A DNA stretch of 64,000 bases from positions 16,446,001 to 16,510,000 of the forward strand of contig CM065296.1 in NCBI GenBank assembly GCA_032871835.1, given 5' to 3'. The notes below the pieces were generated by a model, which searched no databases, was not told the DNA's origin, and worked only from the letters and a program-made list of their open reading frames with translations. Numbering within the stretch: the stretch's first letter is position 1; every line of letters starts with the position of its first letter. Made by a program: the position numbers and the translations under genes. The DNA comes from Dipteronia dyeriana. Taxonomy: Eukaryota > Streptophyta > Magnoliopsida > Sapindales > Sapindaceae. This document shows positions 33,929 through 44,846 of this stretch, piece by piece.

Positions 33929-35200
33929 CACTAAAACAGGTGAGACATATGTCATAACCCTAGACCCTCAAGGTGACCTTTAAACACTTTATCCGTTAAG
34001 GCCTTCGTAAACAGATCATCATGATTGTCCAATAATGCTATCTTGGTTACGGTAACATCCCCTTTCTGTACATTCTCTCTCTATGCTTCCATCTCTTGTG
34101 GGTTCTCGGTTATTTAGAATTAGCCACAGCACCACTGTTATCACAATAAAGTGTGATGGACTTATCCAGATATGGAACAACTTTCAGATCGATCAAGAAC
34201 TTACAGAGCCAAATAGTCTGTTTAGCTGTTACATATCTGGCTTCCATGGTGGAGTCAACAATACACAATTGCTTAGGACATTATTCCTTAGACAAGTGAA
34301 CTTCATGCCTAGAAGGTAAGTTAGCTTTCTTGGAGTTTTGCATCAAAAAATGAATAAGTACCTTGTCGATATACGATGCCTACGACATTCTTACGATCCT
34401 TAATTAATTAGATCCCTAGAACATAACTTACCTCTCTCAAATATTTCATTTGGAATTGGCTAGCCAACCAGCCCTTTACTTATGATAATAGCCCTACATC
34501 ATTCCCAATGAGTAGGATACCATCTACGTATAGAACTGAGTAATCTACTTTCTTGTAAACAACACGCTTGTAAACACAAGGCTTATCAACATTTTACTCA
34601 AAGCCATTGGTTTTTATAACATTATCAAGCCTAATATTCCAAGATCTAGATGTTTTTTTCAGTCAGTAAATAGACCTTTACAGCTTGCAAACCTTTTGCT
34701 CTTGATCCTAAGACACGAATCCCTCCGGTAGCATCATATAGATGTTTTCATCAAGAATGCATTCTTGGCATCCATTTGCCAAATTTCATAATCAAAATAG
34801 GCTGCAATGGATAAGAGAATCCAAATAGATTTAAACGTAGCTAGAGGTGAGAAGGTTTCATCATAATCGACCCCCACCTTTTAGGTATAACCCTTTGCCA
34901 CAAGCCTTGATTTTAAGGTCTCTACCTTCCCATCTACTTCTCTCTTTCTCTTGTAAATCCACTTACAACCTATGGGTTTTATCCCATCTGGTAAGTTTAC
35001 AAGTTTCCAGATTAAGTTGGAGTACATGGGCTATATCTTGAGATTCATGGCTTTAAGCCATTCCTTTTTGTCAGATTCTTCCACTGCATATTTAAATGAC
35101 AATGGATCATCCACACTATCATTAGTGACGAAAGCTTGTGCCTCCCTAATACCTAAATAGCGATTAGGTTGTCATACAACACTCCCACTGCGCTTGGGTG
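33929..35200 (-). pseudogene. CopK copy 2 reverse transcriptase and RNase H
   Basis: Minus-strand pieces match copy 1 in order: RT N-terminus with PIGCKWIYKRK-like residues at about 34980-34920, motif A at about 34750, motif C near 34530, then a deletion near 34275 that joins RT directly to the middle of RNase H (TMEARYVTAKQTIWLCKFL-like residues). No open frame longer than about 80 codons remains. The RNase H C-terminus is lost towards 33950. Confidence 0.65.
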
Positions 35201-35210
35201 GTAGTGTGGT

Positions 35211-36100
35211 CTAATTAGGAACCATTTGACTACTAGTTGTACCAGACTCAAACTCATTTAACACAATCTTGCTTCGAGGTTTATGATCACTCATATATTT
35301 ATCCTCAAGAAAGGTTTCATTTGTTAAGACAAATACTTTGTTCTCCTCAAGACTACAGAAGTTTCCACCTCTAGTCTCCCTAGAATAGCCTAAAAAAAAG
35401 CAAACCATAAACTTAGGGACCATTTTTCAAGTTCTGTTCTTTAGTACATGTACTGGACACCCCATATGTGAAAATAACACAACCTAGCTTTACGACTATT
35501 CCACAACTCTATGGGAGACTTAGGAACGGATTTGGATGGGACTACATTCAAAATATAGGCTGCTATTTGTAGTGCTTATCCCTAAAAGGAATTTGGTAAT
35601 GATGTGAAACTAATCATAGATCTCAACATTTCCATCAGCGTTCCATTTCCCCTCTCTGCAACACCATTTTGTTGTAGTGTTCAAGGAGCTGTGAGTTGGG
35701 ATATGATCCCATGATTAACCAAATAGTCTTCAAACTCTTGGTCAAAGTATTCACCTTCATGATCCGATCATAGAGCCTTGATATTCTTGCCTAATTGGTT
35801 CTCAACTTCAACTCCAAATTCTTTGAACTTTTCAAAAGGTTTCGACTTCCGTTGCATTAGGTAAACATATCCGTATCTAGAGTAGTCATCTATAAAGGTG
35901 ATAAAATACTTATAACCAACCCTTGCTTTAACATTTATCAGTCCACAGATGTCTGAATGTATAAGTTCTAGTGGGACTATAGCTCTAAGCCCATTTCCGG
36001 TAAAAGGTGTCTTGGTCAATTTACCTTCTAAACATGATTCATAGATATGCCAACCTTTAACTGGCTTACAAGCTCGCTTTCAACTAGTCTTTCTTTCCTG
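35211..36100 (-). pseudogene. CopK copy 2 integrase
   Basis: The piece 36019-35768 gives LELIHSDICGLINVKARVGY (first catalytic Asp), FIDDYSRYGYVYLM and KFKEFGVEVENQLG. Beyond a stop come SDHEGEYFD (second Asp) and LQQNGVAERGNGTL (Glu). The C-terminal piece 35423-35211 has MVPKFMVCFFLGYS and VFVLTNETFLEDKYM, the usual domain before the RT linker. DDE residues are all visible, but several stops make it non-functional. Confidence 0.8.
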
Positions 36101-36599
36101 TCAAGGTTAATATGGCCAAGTCTTAGATTTCATAGATATGTTTCATTATCTGGAGAAATATTATGTCGTTTTGTTTAAGGTTTTTCAACTTTAAACAATT
36201 TAGCATTGAGCATTAATGTTTGAATTAAAGGTATTAAAACATACCAGTAGTTTTCATTCAAATCTGAACAAATATTTAACCATTTCAATATATAATAACT
36301 GACTTACTATTAAAAGAAACAGAATATAAATGTTCCAACATTTTGGATACAAATCAAATTCCTTATGAAACCAGGAATAAAATAAATAGAATTTAAAATA
36401 AGAAAACAATTTTCAAACCAGGGTCTAACAACACCCACTGCTCTTGTTGACACGACATGCCCTGACACGACATCCCCTGACTAGACACGCATATACAAGG
36501 CTCCCTCTTCAAGCTCTGTCAAAGAATCATTCCACTGTAAGGAAGAGCAAACATGGTTAGCAGCTCTTGAATCAACTATCCAGGGTCAAGAATCATCTT
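36101..36599 (-). other. degenerate gag-integrase joining region of CopK copy 2
   Basis: No open frame or protease motif was identified between gag and the integrase core. The zinc-finger part of integrase may be represented by residues near 36060. The protease DSG motif was not found. Confidence 0.35.
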
Positions 36600-37503
36600 C
36601 CGCTAAACATGATTCTATAACATGAAAATCTCATTTACCTTTTGCCTTTCACTTATTGGCAACTTTCTTTGATATTTTGGACAATTCCACTTCCCATGAC
36701 CGATCTTGTCGTAGTGGAAATATTTTCCTTTGTCTTTATCCATGTCGGTGGAGGTGCCCTTCTTCTTACATTGGGTTGTCTTGGGTTTGGGCATACTTTG
36801 GGCTTTCTTGGGTTTGGGTTTACTTTTAGGCTTGCCAGCATACCCCTTCCTCTTCTTTGATCCGGAGGAAGATGGTTCAACAACATTTGCTTCACTGGCC
36901 TTACCTTTGTTGACCTTAGCCATAGACTCAATTGTATTGAGCTCATTAAGCAACAGAGTCAGACTAAATCTCAATTTATTCATCCCATAGTTGTTTTTAA
37001 ACTGATTGAAGCTCATTGAAAGAGTCGTCAGTATGATGCTCACCCGGCTAGGTTCTTCAATGGCCCTATCATTGACCTCTACCATGTTGAAATAGGACAT
37101 CTTGCCCAGGACTTGTTCCCTAACAGATGCACCATCTTTCATATGAGCAAGCATTATGGAACTAACAACTTCATGTCGCTTTGGCTCAGAGGGCTGCCTG
37201 AACATAGCTTGTAATGACTCCATGATTTTGAATTCTGTATCCATTGCTTCATGCTTTGAAACAAGCACTTCTTCCATACTAGCTAACATATAAGTTCGAG
37301 CCTTCACATCAGATGAGACCCATTTTTCGTATGCCTCACAAACGTTTTGTACGGCATTAGCAGTAGGCTGTGGAGGGCACTCCTCCGTAAGCACAAACTT
37401 CAGGTCTTTTGTTACCAAGATTGTGTTGATATTATTTTTTCACTTAGTAGTTTTCCCCTGTTAATTTTCCATTAGCTAGGATTTGTAATAGTGCAGAAGG
37501 CAT
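36600..37503 (-). pseudogene. CopK copy 2 gag
   Basis: The likely start is the ATG at 37503 (MPSALLQILANGKLTGENY), which is shifted out of frame near 37440. The open frame 37418-36615 (267 codons) continues with the copia capsid: SDVKARTYMLASM, MESLQAMFRQP, VSSIMLAHMKDGASVREQV and MSFNQFKNNYGMN. A basic Lys/Pro-rich linker follows. The zinc knuckle reads YFHYDKIGHGKWNC: the first two Cys are both Tyr, so it could not bind zinc. Capsid and nucleocapsid would package the RNA. Confidence 0.85.
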
Positions 37504-38438
37504 TGCTAGAAAAACATAAATAAAGAATTCATTCAATCAAACATTTAATTGACATGTAAATGTTTGGCATAAAATTTAAAATGATGCATGAACATATTTA
37601 ATGAAGTAGAAAATTTCTAAAACCCTGTTTCTACACCTTGAAAATCCAACATGCCACAAGTAAGTGTCGCCTTAGGGTCGGTCAAATTCTCGCATGTTGG
37701 ATCGAGACATCCTCAATCAAATGATATACCAGAATAACTCTTATTCCACTATCATTCAAGGATCGATTATTTTAGTCAGGTTTACGATTAACAAATTTAA
37801 TTAAAACCTTGTGAGTGTAGCCCACCATTTCAGATCTCTTAAGCTTAACTTAAGAATTGTCGCCTTAGGGTTAGTCAATCCTAAAACACACTTAGAAACC
37901 CTATTTGTTAGGAAGTCAACCATGGTATTAACTCTCATGGAGACCCTCATTAGAGAGGACGAAAACAAAGCCGTCTCAAGGGCCCACTTGAATCTCACAG
38001 TGTTGAACTAATGACGAAGACTGTGGGATATAATGTCATATATCCCTCTCCCAATCACTATTTTAGAGTTAGGATTTTCAATTATTAATTCACCTAGATA
38101 TTACTAAGACTAAACCGCTAATTTCAATCTAAATGTCCTGGGCATAACAAATTATTAGAATCTTATTCAAATGTGCTAATCTGATTATTAACTAACTAAG
38201 AATCTAGTTCAATATTCAAATTCTAATATATGTAAACAGTTTTACATTGACTAGAATTATTTAATGCAATTTACCAAGTTTAAACTATTAAAACTAATCA
38301 CATTATTTGGTCCAATTATATTAGGGCTTTCTAATTAAACCTAATTTTAAACAACGGACCCAACTAATCTAACTAATTAAACTATTTAATTAATAGACTA
38401 GTTATTAAAGAGAATTACCAAGTTTTTACTCGTAAAAA
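37504..38438 (-). other. CopK copy 2 leader, proximal part
   Basis: AT-rich sequence without a credible ORF between the gag start and the CopT insertion. Two blocks share TCGCCTTAGGGT (about 37668 and 37860). Continues at 56503. Confidence 0.5.
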
Positions 38439-40889
38439 TGTAGGGAAAAAACAGTTCAATACGCAGCGGAAGCGTGGGAAAAACGAAACTTGGGTTTGCG
38501 TATAAAAAAAAAAAACCCTTTTATGCAACGAGAACCTTAACCCTAGATTAATTGATGTTTATAAAAGTATAGTACCTTTTTCGTGTGACGATTGAACAAG
38601 CAAAATTGATTCCGCAAGATCTTCCAATCCAAACACGAACGTGGATCACCTTGGAGTGTGGGCTACCTTTCTTTAAATTGTATTCCTCAGGATGGAGACA
38701 AAGCAAAAATCTTTTCTTTGTTAGTTACAAATATCCTCCAAGAGAAAATTCCAAGAATGTCCGGTCACTTGTGAATTATCAATCAATTTTATTGAAACTC
38801 GCGTGAACCTTGATTCGATGTTGTACACAAAACCCTTTTGATGTAAAGGATATTAGTATACTATCGAAAACAAAAACGTTCCCCTTTTTTCTCTACTTGG
38901 CCGAATTCACACACTATTGTTTAGAGATGATCGAATTTTGTCTAGAGTAAAATCATATTTTTCTCCCTCAAAATTCCTATGATGGCCGAAACTTTCTCTT
39001 AGAAAAATAAGCTTGGTTGAATTCACCTCTAATGCTTAGTCATGACAGAAATTCTCTTGCACATATATATAGGATGATAAATCCTTTCCTAAAAAGGATT
39101 TTCTTGGTTGTCAAGAATCTTTTCCTTAGGTGGATTTATTTGGTAGTTAAGAGTCCTTATCTAAAAGGAAATCTAACTTTTCCTATAACCATATGTTGTT
39201 GGCCAAATTTTACTCTTTGATTTAGATTAGGAGAGTTTATTCCTTCCTAAGAAGGATTACTTGATGGACAAGAATCTTATCCTTAAGTAGATTAACTTGG
39301 TGGTTATGAATCCTTTTCAAAGAAGAATTCTACCACTAAGTAGTTTTACTTGGTGACCAAGAATCCTTTTCCAAATAGAATTCTTTCCTACACCAAGACT
39401 TCTAATCCAACTCAATAATGTATGTGTAACCATATTAAAGATTTCCTAATTTGATTAGATAATAATTCCTTTTATTTATCTACTTATCAAATATAGTCTT
39501 TAACATTAACTATACTACCGACAATATTATAGTTTTAGGAGACCATCTCCTACTAAGAAAAAGATTTTGACTTTTAATTAAATAATTAATTAATTTCCAT
39601 TTAATTATATAATAAAATAAAATAAATATATTTATGCTATTCTTAATAGCCTCTGCCGCCCATACTATATATGTAATGGCCATATATTATTTTTCTTATT
39701 TTATTAAATCCATTAGACCTTAATAAAAAGTCCACATGGGAACTAGACATATTCTTACAAAAAGAAACAAGTTCACATGCCTTATTACAATTCTAGATGG
39801 ACCCCTATTAGTCCGGTAAAATATATTAAGTGATCCATGCAAGTTCGTGTGGATTGGGAATCTTGGCGGGTTATCTAAATTTAAGCTGCAATAGACACAA
39901 CCTAATTACAATCAACAAATGATTCACTTAGGTTTGATCTATTTAATTTTAGTTCATTCCACTAAAGAACTAAAATTGAACTGTTAAATAAAGATAGAAT
40001 AAGTTGATATTTACTCATTTATACCCTAGACAACCTTATTGAAGAAAGTGTATCCCCGTGAAGAATATCAGTAATCTCCAAGAGCTCATAGACCGCATAT
40101 AGCTCTCCAAGTTACCATATTTACTCATATGACCACATTTTGAACTTGGATATTTTGTCTTGTCCAGAAGCCATGTTTCAATAGACACTATTGAAACTTA
40201 ACGTTAAGATTTAATATCCAATACCTCAAAACATCCATATGATGGTATTCTACTCTCATTTATTAAATGGACCCACGATGTCCATATCTATAAATGAAGT
40301 CCTCTATCGATTAACAAATGAATATCACCAAACTATTGAGGATAGACTATGCTATATAATCGTACTAATTGATAGCTCAAATGATAACACTTGCAACCAT
40401 AATTCCTTCAATTATCTCAAGATTGAGATAGACTCTCCGATTGTCTTCAAATGAAAACTTTTATCCATTGACGGTTCTAGATAAAGTATTTCATTTTGAT
40501 CCCATTTAATGCAACCAGTACACTAGATTCTTTTGCCCAAAGACACCTCACTTTGATGATTTTAGACTCATCATAACACATTTGATCCCACTCAAATGCT
40601 AGCAAAAGAATCTACAGCTTTGACAAGATAAAGGCACCCAACCTTCTATCTTAAGTTGTGAATATTATTCAAGACTAACTAAAGAATTGTGTCTACCTCA
40701 TACATATCTATATGTATGAACAATTCTTCTTTTGTCATAGTCTTTTGACCTTATGATTATTTACTTTTGATAATTATAATAATTAAACTATAAATGATAT
40801 AAGATTTGTTAAACTAGAAATCACTTTATTCATATGAAAAGATTGTTATTTACAATATTACACTCTTGCTATCGAGCATAATCCTAATA
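38439..40889 (-). repeat. CopT 3' LTR (2451 bp)
   Basis: TGTAGGG at 38439 is the complement of the LTR end, and the LTR start is at 40889 (TATTAGG, expected TGTTAGG). It aligns with 7668-9843 and 54664-56502. The segment from about 38546 to 39055 is absent from the other end of the element. The purine tract AGGGCAAGTAGGAGAT lies at 40890-40905. Confidence 0.85.
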
Positions 40890-42111
40890 ATCTCCTACTT
40901 GCCCTATAGCAAATGTGTCATATCTCTCATCCCCATGTTCTCTAGATGCCCATCAAAACTCTTTTGAGGAAGAGCCTTTGTAAATGGATCCGCTAGATTT
41001 TCTGCTGACGCGATCTTTGTAATCGTCACGTCACCCTTATACACAATTTCCCTTAGAAGGTGATACTTTCTTTCAATGTGTTTCCCTCTCTTATGACTTC
41101 TTGGTTCTCTCGAATTAGCCACTGCTCCATTATTGTCACAATAGATAGTGATCTGCTTATTCGCATCAGGAACCACATCCAAGTCAATCAAGAATTGGCG
41201 ATGCCAAACAACCTCTTTAGCAGCCTCGCATGCGGCAACATACTAGGCTTCTGTGGTGGAATCGACAATACATGATTGCTTGATACTCCTCCATATGACT
41301 GCCCTTCCTCCAATAGTAAACACAGATCCTGATGTTGATCTCCTAGAGTCAAAATCTGACTGAAAATCAGAATCTGTATACCCAATGGGAATTAAATCCC
41401 CTATAGAGTATACAAGCATATAATCTATCGTTCTCCTAAGATACTTGAAAATATGCTTGATTGCCATCCAGTGATCTGGACTAGGCTTCGATTGAAACCT
41501 GCTAACTATGCCCATAGCAAAACAAATATCTGGTCTAGTGCAGAGCATTGCATACATGAGACTTCCAACTGCCGATGGATATGGAGCCCTACTCATGAAT
41601 TGCTCTTCATGCTCATTCTTAGGAACGTGTTCCTTATAAAGTTTAATTCCATGCTTGAAAGGTAACATACCTTTCTTGGAATCTTGCATGGAAAACCTAG
41701 ACAAGATTTTATCTATATATGAAGCTTGGGATAATGCAATCGTTCACTTATGACTTGGATACCAAGAATATAACTTGCTTCTCCTAAGTCCTTCATATCA
41801 AAATGTTTTGCTAACCATTCTTTTATTGATGTCAATACACCTACATCGTTTCCGATGAGTAGTATATCATCAACGTAAAGAACTAGGAAAACCAACTTGT
41901 CACCTTTAATCCTTTTGTATACACAAGGTTCATCAAGGTTTTGAATAAATCCAAAACCTTTAACGGCTTGATCGAACCTTATGTTCCAGGATCTGGATGC
42001 TTGCTTCAATCCATATATGGATCTTTGCAACTTACATACCCTTTCCTCTTGGCCCTTTTCAATGAATCCTCCTGGTTGCATTACATAGATGCTTTTGTCA
42101 AGACTTCCATC

Positions 42112-42161
42112 AAGGAAAGCTGTCTTGACTTCCATTAAGGAAAGCTGTCTTGACGTCCATT
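42112..42161. repeat. 25-bp tandem duplication in CopT RT motif A
   Basis: Units 42112-42136 and 42137-42161 (AAGGAAAGCTGTCTTGAC then T or G, TCCATT) differ at one base. The unit encodes part of DVKTAFL with the catalytic Asp. Twenty-five is one more than a multiple of three, so the frame is shifted. Confidence 0.9.
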
Positions 42162-42314
42162 TGCCAAATCTCTAGGTCTAGAGATACGGCAATGGATAAG
42201 AGTATCCTAATGGATTTAAGCATGGCCACAAGAGAGAAGGTTTCTTCATAATCGATACCTTCCTTCTATGTATAACCTTTAGCTACCAATCTAGCCTTAA
42301 AGGTTTCCACCTTT

Positions 42315-42319
42315 CCATC
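42315..42319. other. target site duplication CCATC (left), SIRE-C
   Basis: CCATC directly before the LTR start TGTTAGG at 42320 is repeated at 51360-51364 after the 3' LTR end TTTTCA. Confidence 0.9.
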
Positions 42320-44762
42320 TGTTAGGTTTTAGTTTGTGTTGGCATGAATTCCATATCAAAATGATGTTTACTTGTAATGACTTAGTTGTTTAGGTTCATG
42401 ATAATTCAAGCTTCAAGGAAGAAGAAACAACAAGTCAAAGCAAGTTCTAAGTCTTCAAAGAGAAATGATGCAATTTGTTTCTACAAAGGTATACTAAGAC
42501 CTTATTTTTCTCTTACAAGGCTTAGGCACACACAAACATATCATACATTTGTATCCCTGCATCGTTGTGTACCTTTATAGACACACACATACAATTCATT
42601 CATATGTGTCTCTGTATCGTTGTACACCATGAATAACACATTCACACACTTTAAGATGAATGCTCATGCATTGGTTTGGAAATAACATGTTTTGGAATAT
42701 GCATAATTGGAAACTATCACTATGTAGTTTGCATTCTAATGTGAATTGTTTTTATTTGTGTATATGTTTGTATAACATGGATATTGAACTTGGATTTAGT
42801 CTTAAATCATTCTTGATTGAGTTCTGGTCATTTTGGTTCGTAATTCGTAAACAGATTTGATTTTCGAGTTCAGATGCCGGAGAATGGTCGAAGAACGCGA
42901 AGTAGAGTCGAAGGAGAAAGAAGCAAGCATTGTCTTCTTTCCTGAGATGACGCATGGTCATCTGCAGAAGGCTTGCTGCCCCGAGATGCCCATGCGCCAT
43001 CTCGGACAGCAAGCTTGCTTGACTTCATTTTGCCCCTCTTGGTCATTTCACATGTCCAAGTCTCCCACTCCTTTATAAACTCTTTCCCTTTCACATTTCA
43101 TTCCAAGAAGAAATTCAAATCAAGTGTGCAAAATTTTCTCTCCAAATTTTCTCATCTTCCAAACACCATAAATTCTTCATTAGAACTCCGGTTTGAGTGA
43201 TTCGAAGTTGAGAGTGTTCATCTATTCATTCTCCATCTTTTCTATGAAGGTTTGGGTTAATTTTGTTGCTTTTTTTGTCTAATCATACAAAAACGGGACT
43301 GCACCTAGATCAACTATGGTATTGATATTCTCTCTAAGTTTTCTTTTAAAACTTGGTCAATTGCCTTGGGTTTTCTTCTTCTACATATATTTGTATATTG
43401 TGAGTGTTTTGATTTGTGTTTTGAACACTTTCAAAGCTAGATTGAATTTCAATTAAAATCATTCATGTTGAGTTAGGTTTTGATTTTGCCTATGTTATCA
43501 CATGTTTGGGATTGTATTGTGCTAGCTTTGATTCTAGGACTATTTTGTGATTTTTGATTGATTGATTTTGTGAAAAATAGTTCATCACATGTATTAGGCT
43601 CTCTTGGCCGAAATTCTCACATAATACATGTGCTTATGTTCTTTTGAGCTATTCATGTGATTTGTTGAATCTATGATTAGGAATATGCTCTAGAACTTAT
43701 GCTTAGATCTATTTGACTTTGTCATATGATTTTAGCATGTTTTAGGTTTTTGTGATTTAAACTTGATCTTGTGATTTTTTGATCATATTTTGTGATTCAA
43801 GTTTAGATATATGCATGAATCTAGTTTGTGATTAATGTAGATCATATCTTACATAATCTAGATTGACTACTCATGCATGATGAACTAGACTATATGTGAA
43901 TTGTGCATTCATGCTCATGTCTAGTATTTTCCATAGGATGTTTTGATCATTGCATTCTATGTTGCGTGCTTGTTTGCGTTTTGCATTCATGATGACCTAG
44001 AAGCCTTGTGAGAAGGAAGTCTTGACAATATGTGTGAGACCTATGGTGTTAAGAAAGAATTCTTGGCAAGAGGTGTGAAGCCTCGGAATGTCGAGCAAGG
44101 AAGTCTTGGCTAGAGGTGTGAAGCCTTGGATAATCGAGCAAGAAGTCTTGCCTAGAGTTGGGAGAACTCGGATAGGTGAGCAAGGAAGTCTTGACTAGAG
44201 TTAGGAAGACTCGGATAGTTGAGCAAGAACTCTTGTCTTGGGTTGTGAAGATCCGGATAAGGTGAGCAAGGAAGTCTTGACAAGAGGTGTGAAGCCTCAG
44301 ATTGTTGTGCATAGGGCGACAACTTCTAGAGTAGGATAAGAGGGTAGTTTCTAGGTGAAGAGGTCACTTGAGAGATTGTACTTGTCTTATCTACTAGTGG
44401 ATTTTGTTTATCGGTAGCTTCTAGCCCGTGGATGTTTCCTCTCGGAGGTTTACCACGTTATATCTTGTGTTAACTTTTCTCTATCCCTATCTCTCTAATA
44501 TTTGTATTGTGGATAGAACTCTTTATGTATGTTGACTTCCTCTTTATAATATAGATTGTGTATGTGTTACAATTACTTGTTTGTATCACACTTTACTTGT
44601 GTTTATATATTGATTAATTGTCTTTAATTTATATATATATTTAGATACAAGAAATCTAGAGGGATAAACTTTTGTTTGTTTCTAAGGGAGTCGAAAAAGG
44701 TGCCTAACCTATTCACCCCCTTCTAGGTTAGCCTTAAGCATTTAACCGTGATTGTATTTTCA
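42320..44762 (+). repeat. SIRE-C 5' LTR (2443 bp)
   Basis: TGTTAGGTTTTAGTTTGTG to GTGATTGTATTTTCA. It contains the two roughly 60-bp units at 42520-42650, the segment homologous to the roughly 420-bp indel of SIRE-B, a hairpin at 42981-43005, a TATA box at 43072, and 43-44-bp tandem units (AAGTCTTG...GAGCAAG) at 44010-44310. The ACCTATTCACCCCC motif near the end is shared with the other SIRE LTRs. Confidence 0.9.
42981..43079 (+). promoter_or_regulatory. candidate LTR promoter of SIRE-C: hairpin and TATA box
   Basis: Arms CCGAGATG (42981-42988) and CATCTCGG (42998-43005) form a hairpin. About 70 bp downstream TTTATAAA (43072-43079) is a good plant TATA box. The same arrangement with weaker TATA is in the SIRE-B LTRs. 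Confidence 0.6.
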
Positions 44763-44764
44763 AT

Positions 44765-44776
44765 TGGTATTAGAGC
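44765..44776 (+). other. SIRE-C primer-binding site
   Basis: TGGTATTAGAGC two bases after the LTR end; one base from the exact complement of initiator tRNA-Met, the same variant as in the CopT fragment at 9846. Confidence 0.85.
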
Positions 44777-44846
44777 AGGACACTAGATTGCACTTAGTCT
44801 GAGTCCGGGGTGATACTTTCACGATTTTTGTAAAGCGTTTGAAGTC

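Larger units (their letters stand above)
40904..42319 (-). pseudogene. CopT reverse transcriptase (most) and RNase H
   Basis: Downstream half of pol left of SIRE-C. RT: VKTAFLDG (motif A, twice because of the 25-bp duplication), QPGGFIEKGQEERVCKLQRS, YGLKQASRSWNIRFDQA, VLYVDDILLIGND (motif C) and MKDLGEASYILGIQV. RNase H pieces 41704-41243 and 41191-40904: GYTDSDFQSDFDSRRST, WRSIKQSCIVDSTTEA, IYCDNNGAVAN, HIERKYHLLREIVY, with a natural end GMRDMTHLL. Breaks occur near 41745 and 41245 (a Ser or Glu codon replaced by a stop), plus the duplication. Confidence 0.9.

Noticed and set aside
36642..36990. Plus-strand hydrophobic ORFs
   Set aside because: Antisense of the Lys/Pro-rich CopK gag linker.
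44010..44310. Regular short repeats resembling a CRISPR array
   Set aside because: Units are degenerate, adjacent without unique spacers, lie in plant retrotransposon LTRs, and there are no cas genes.
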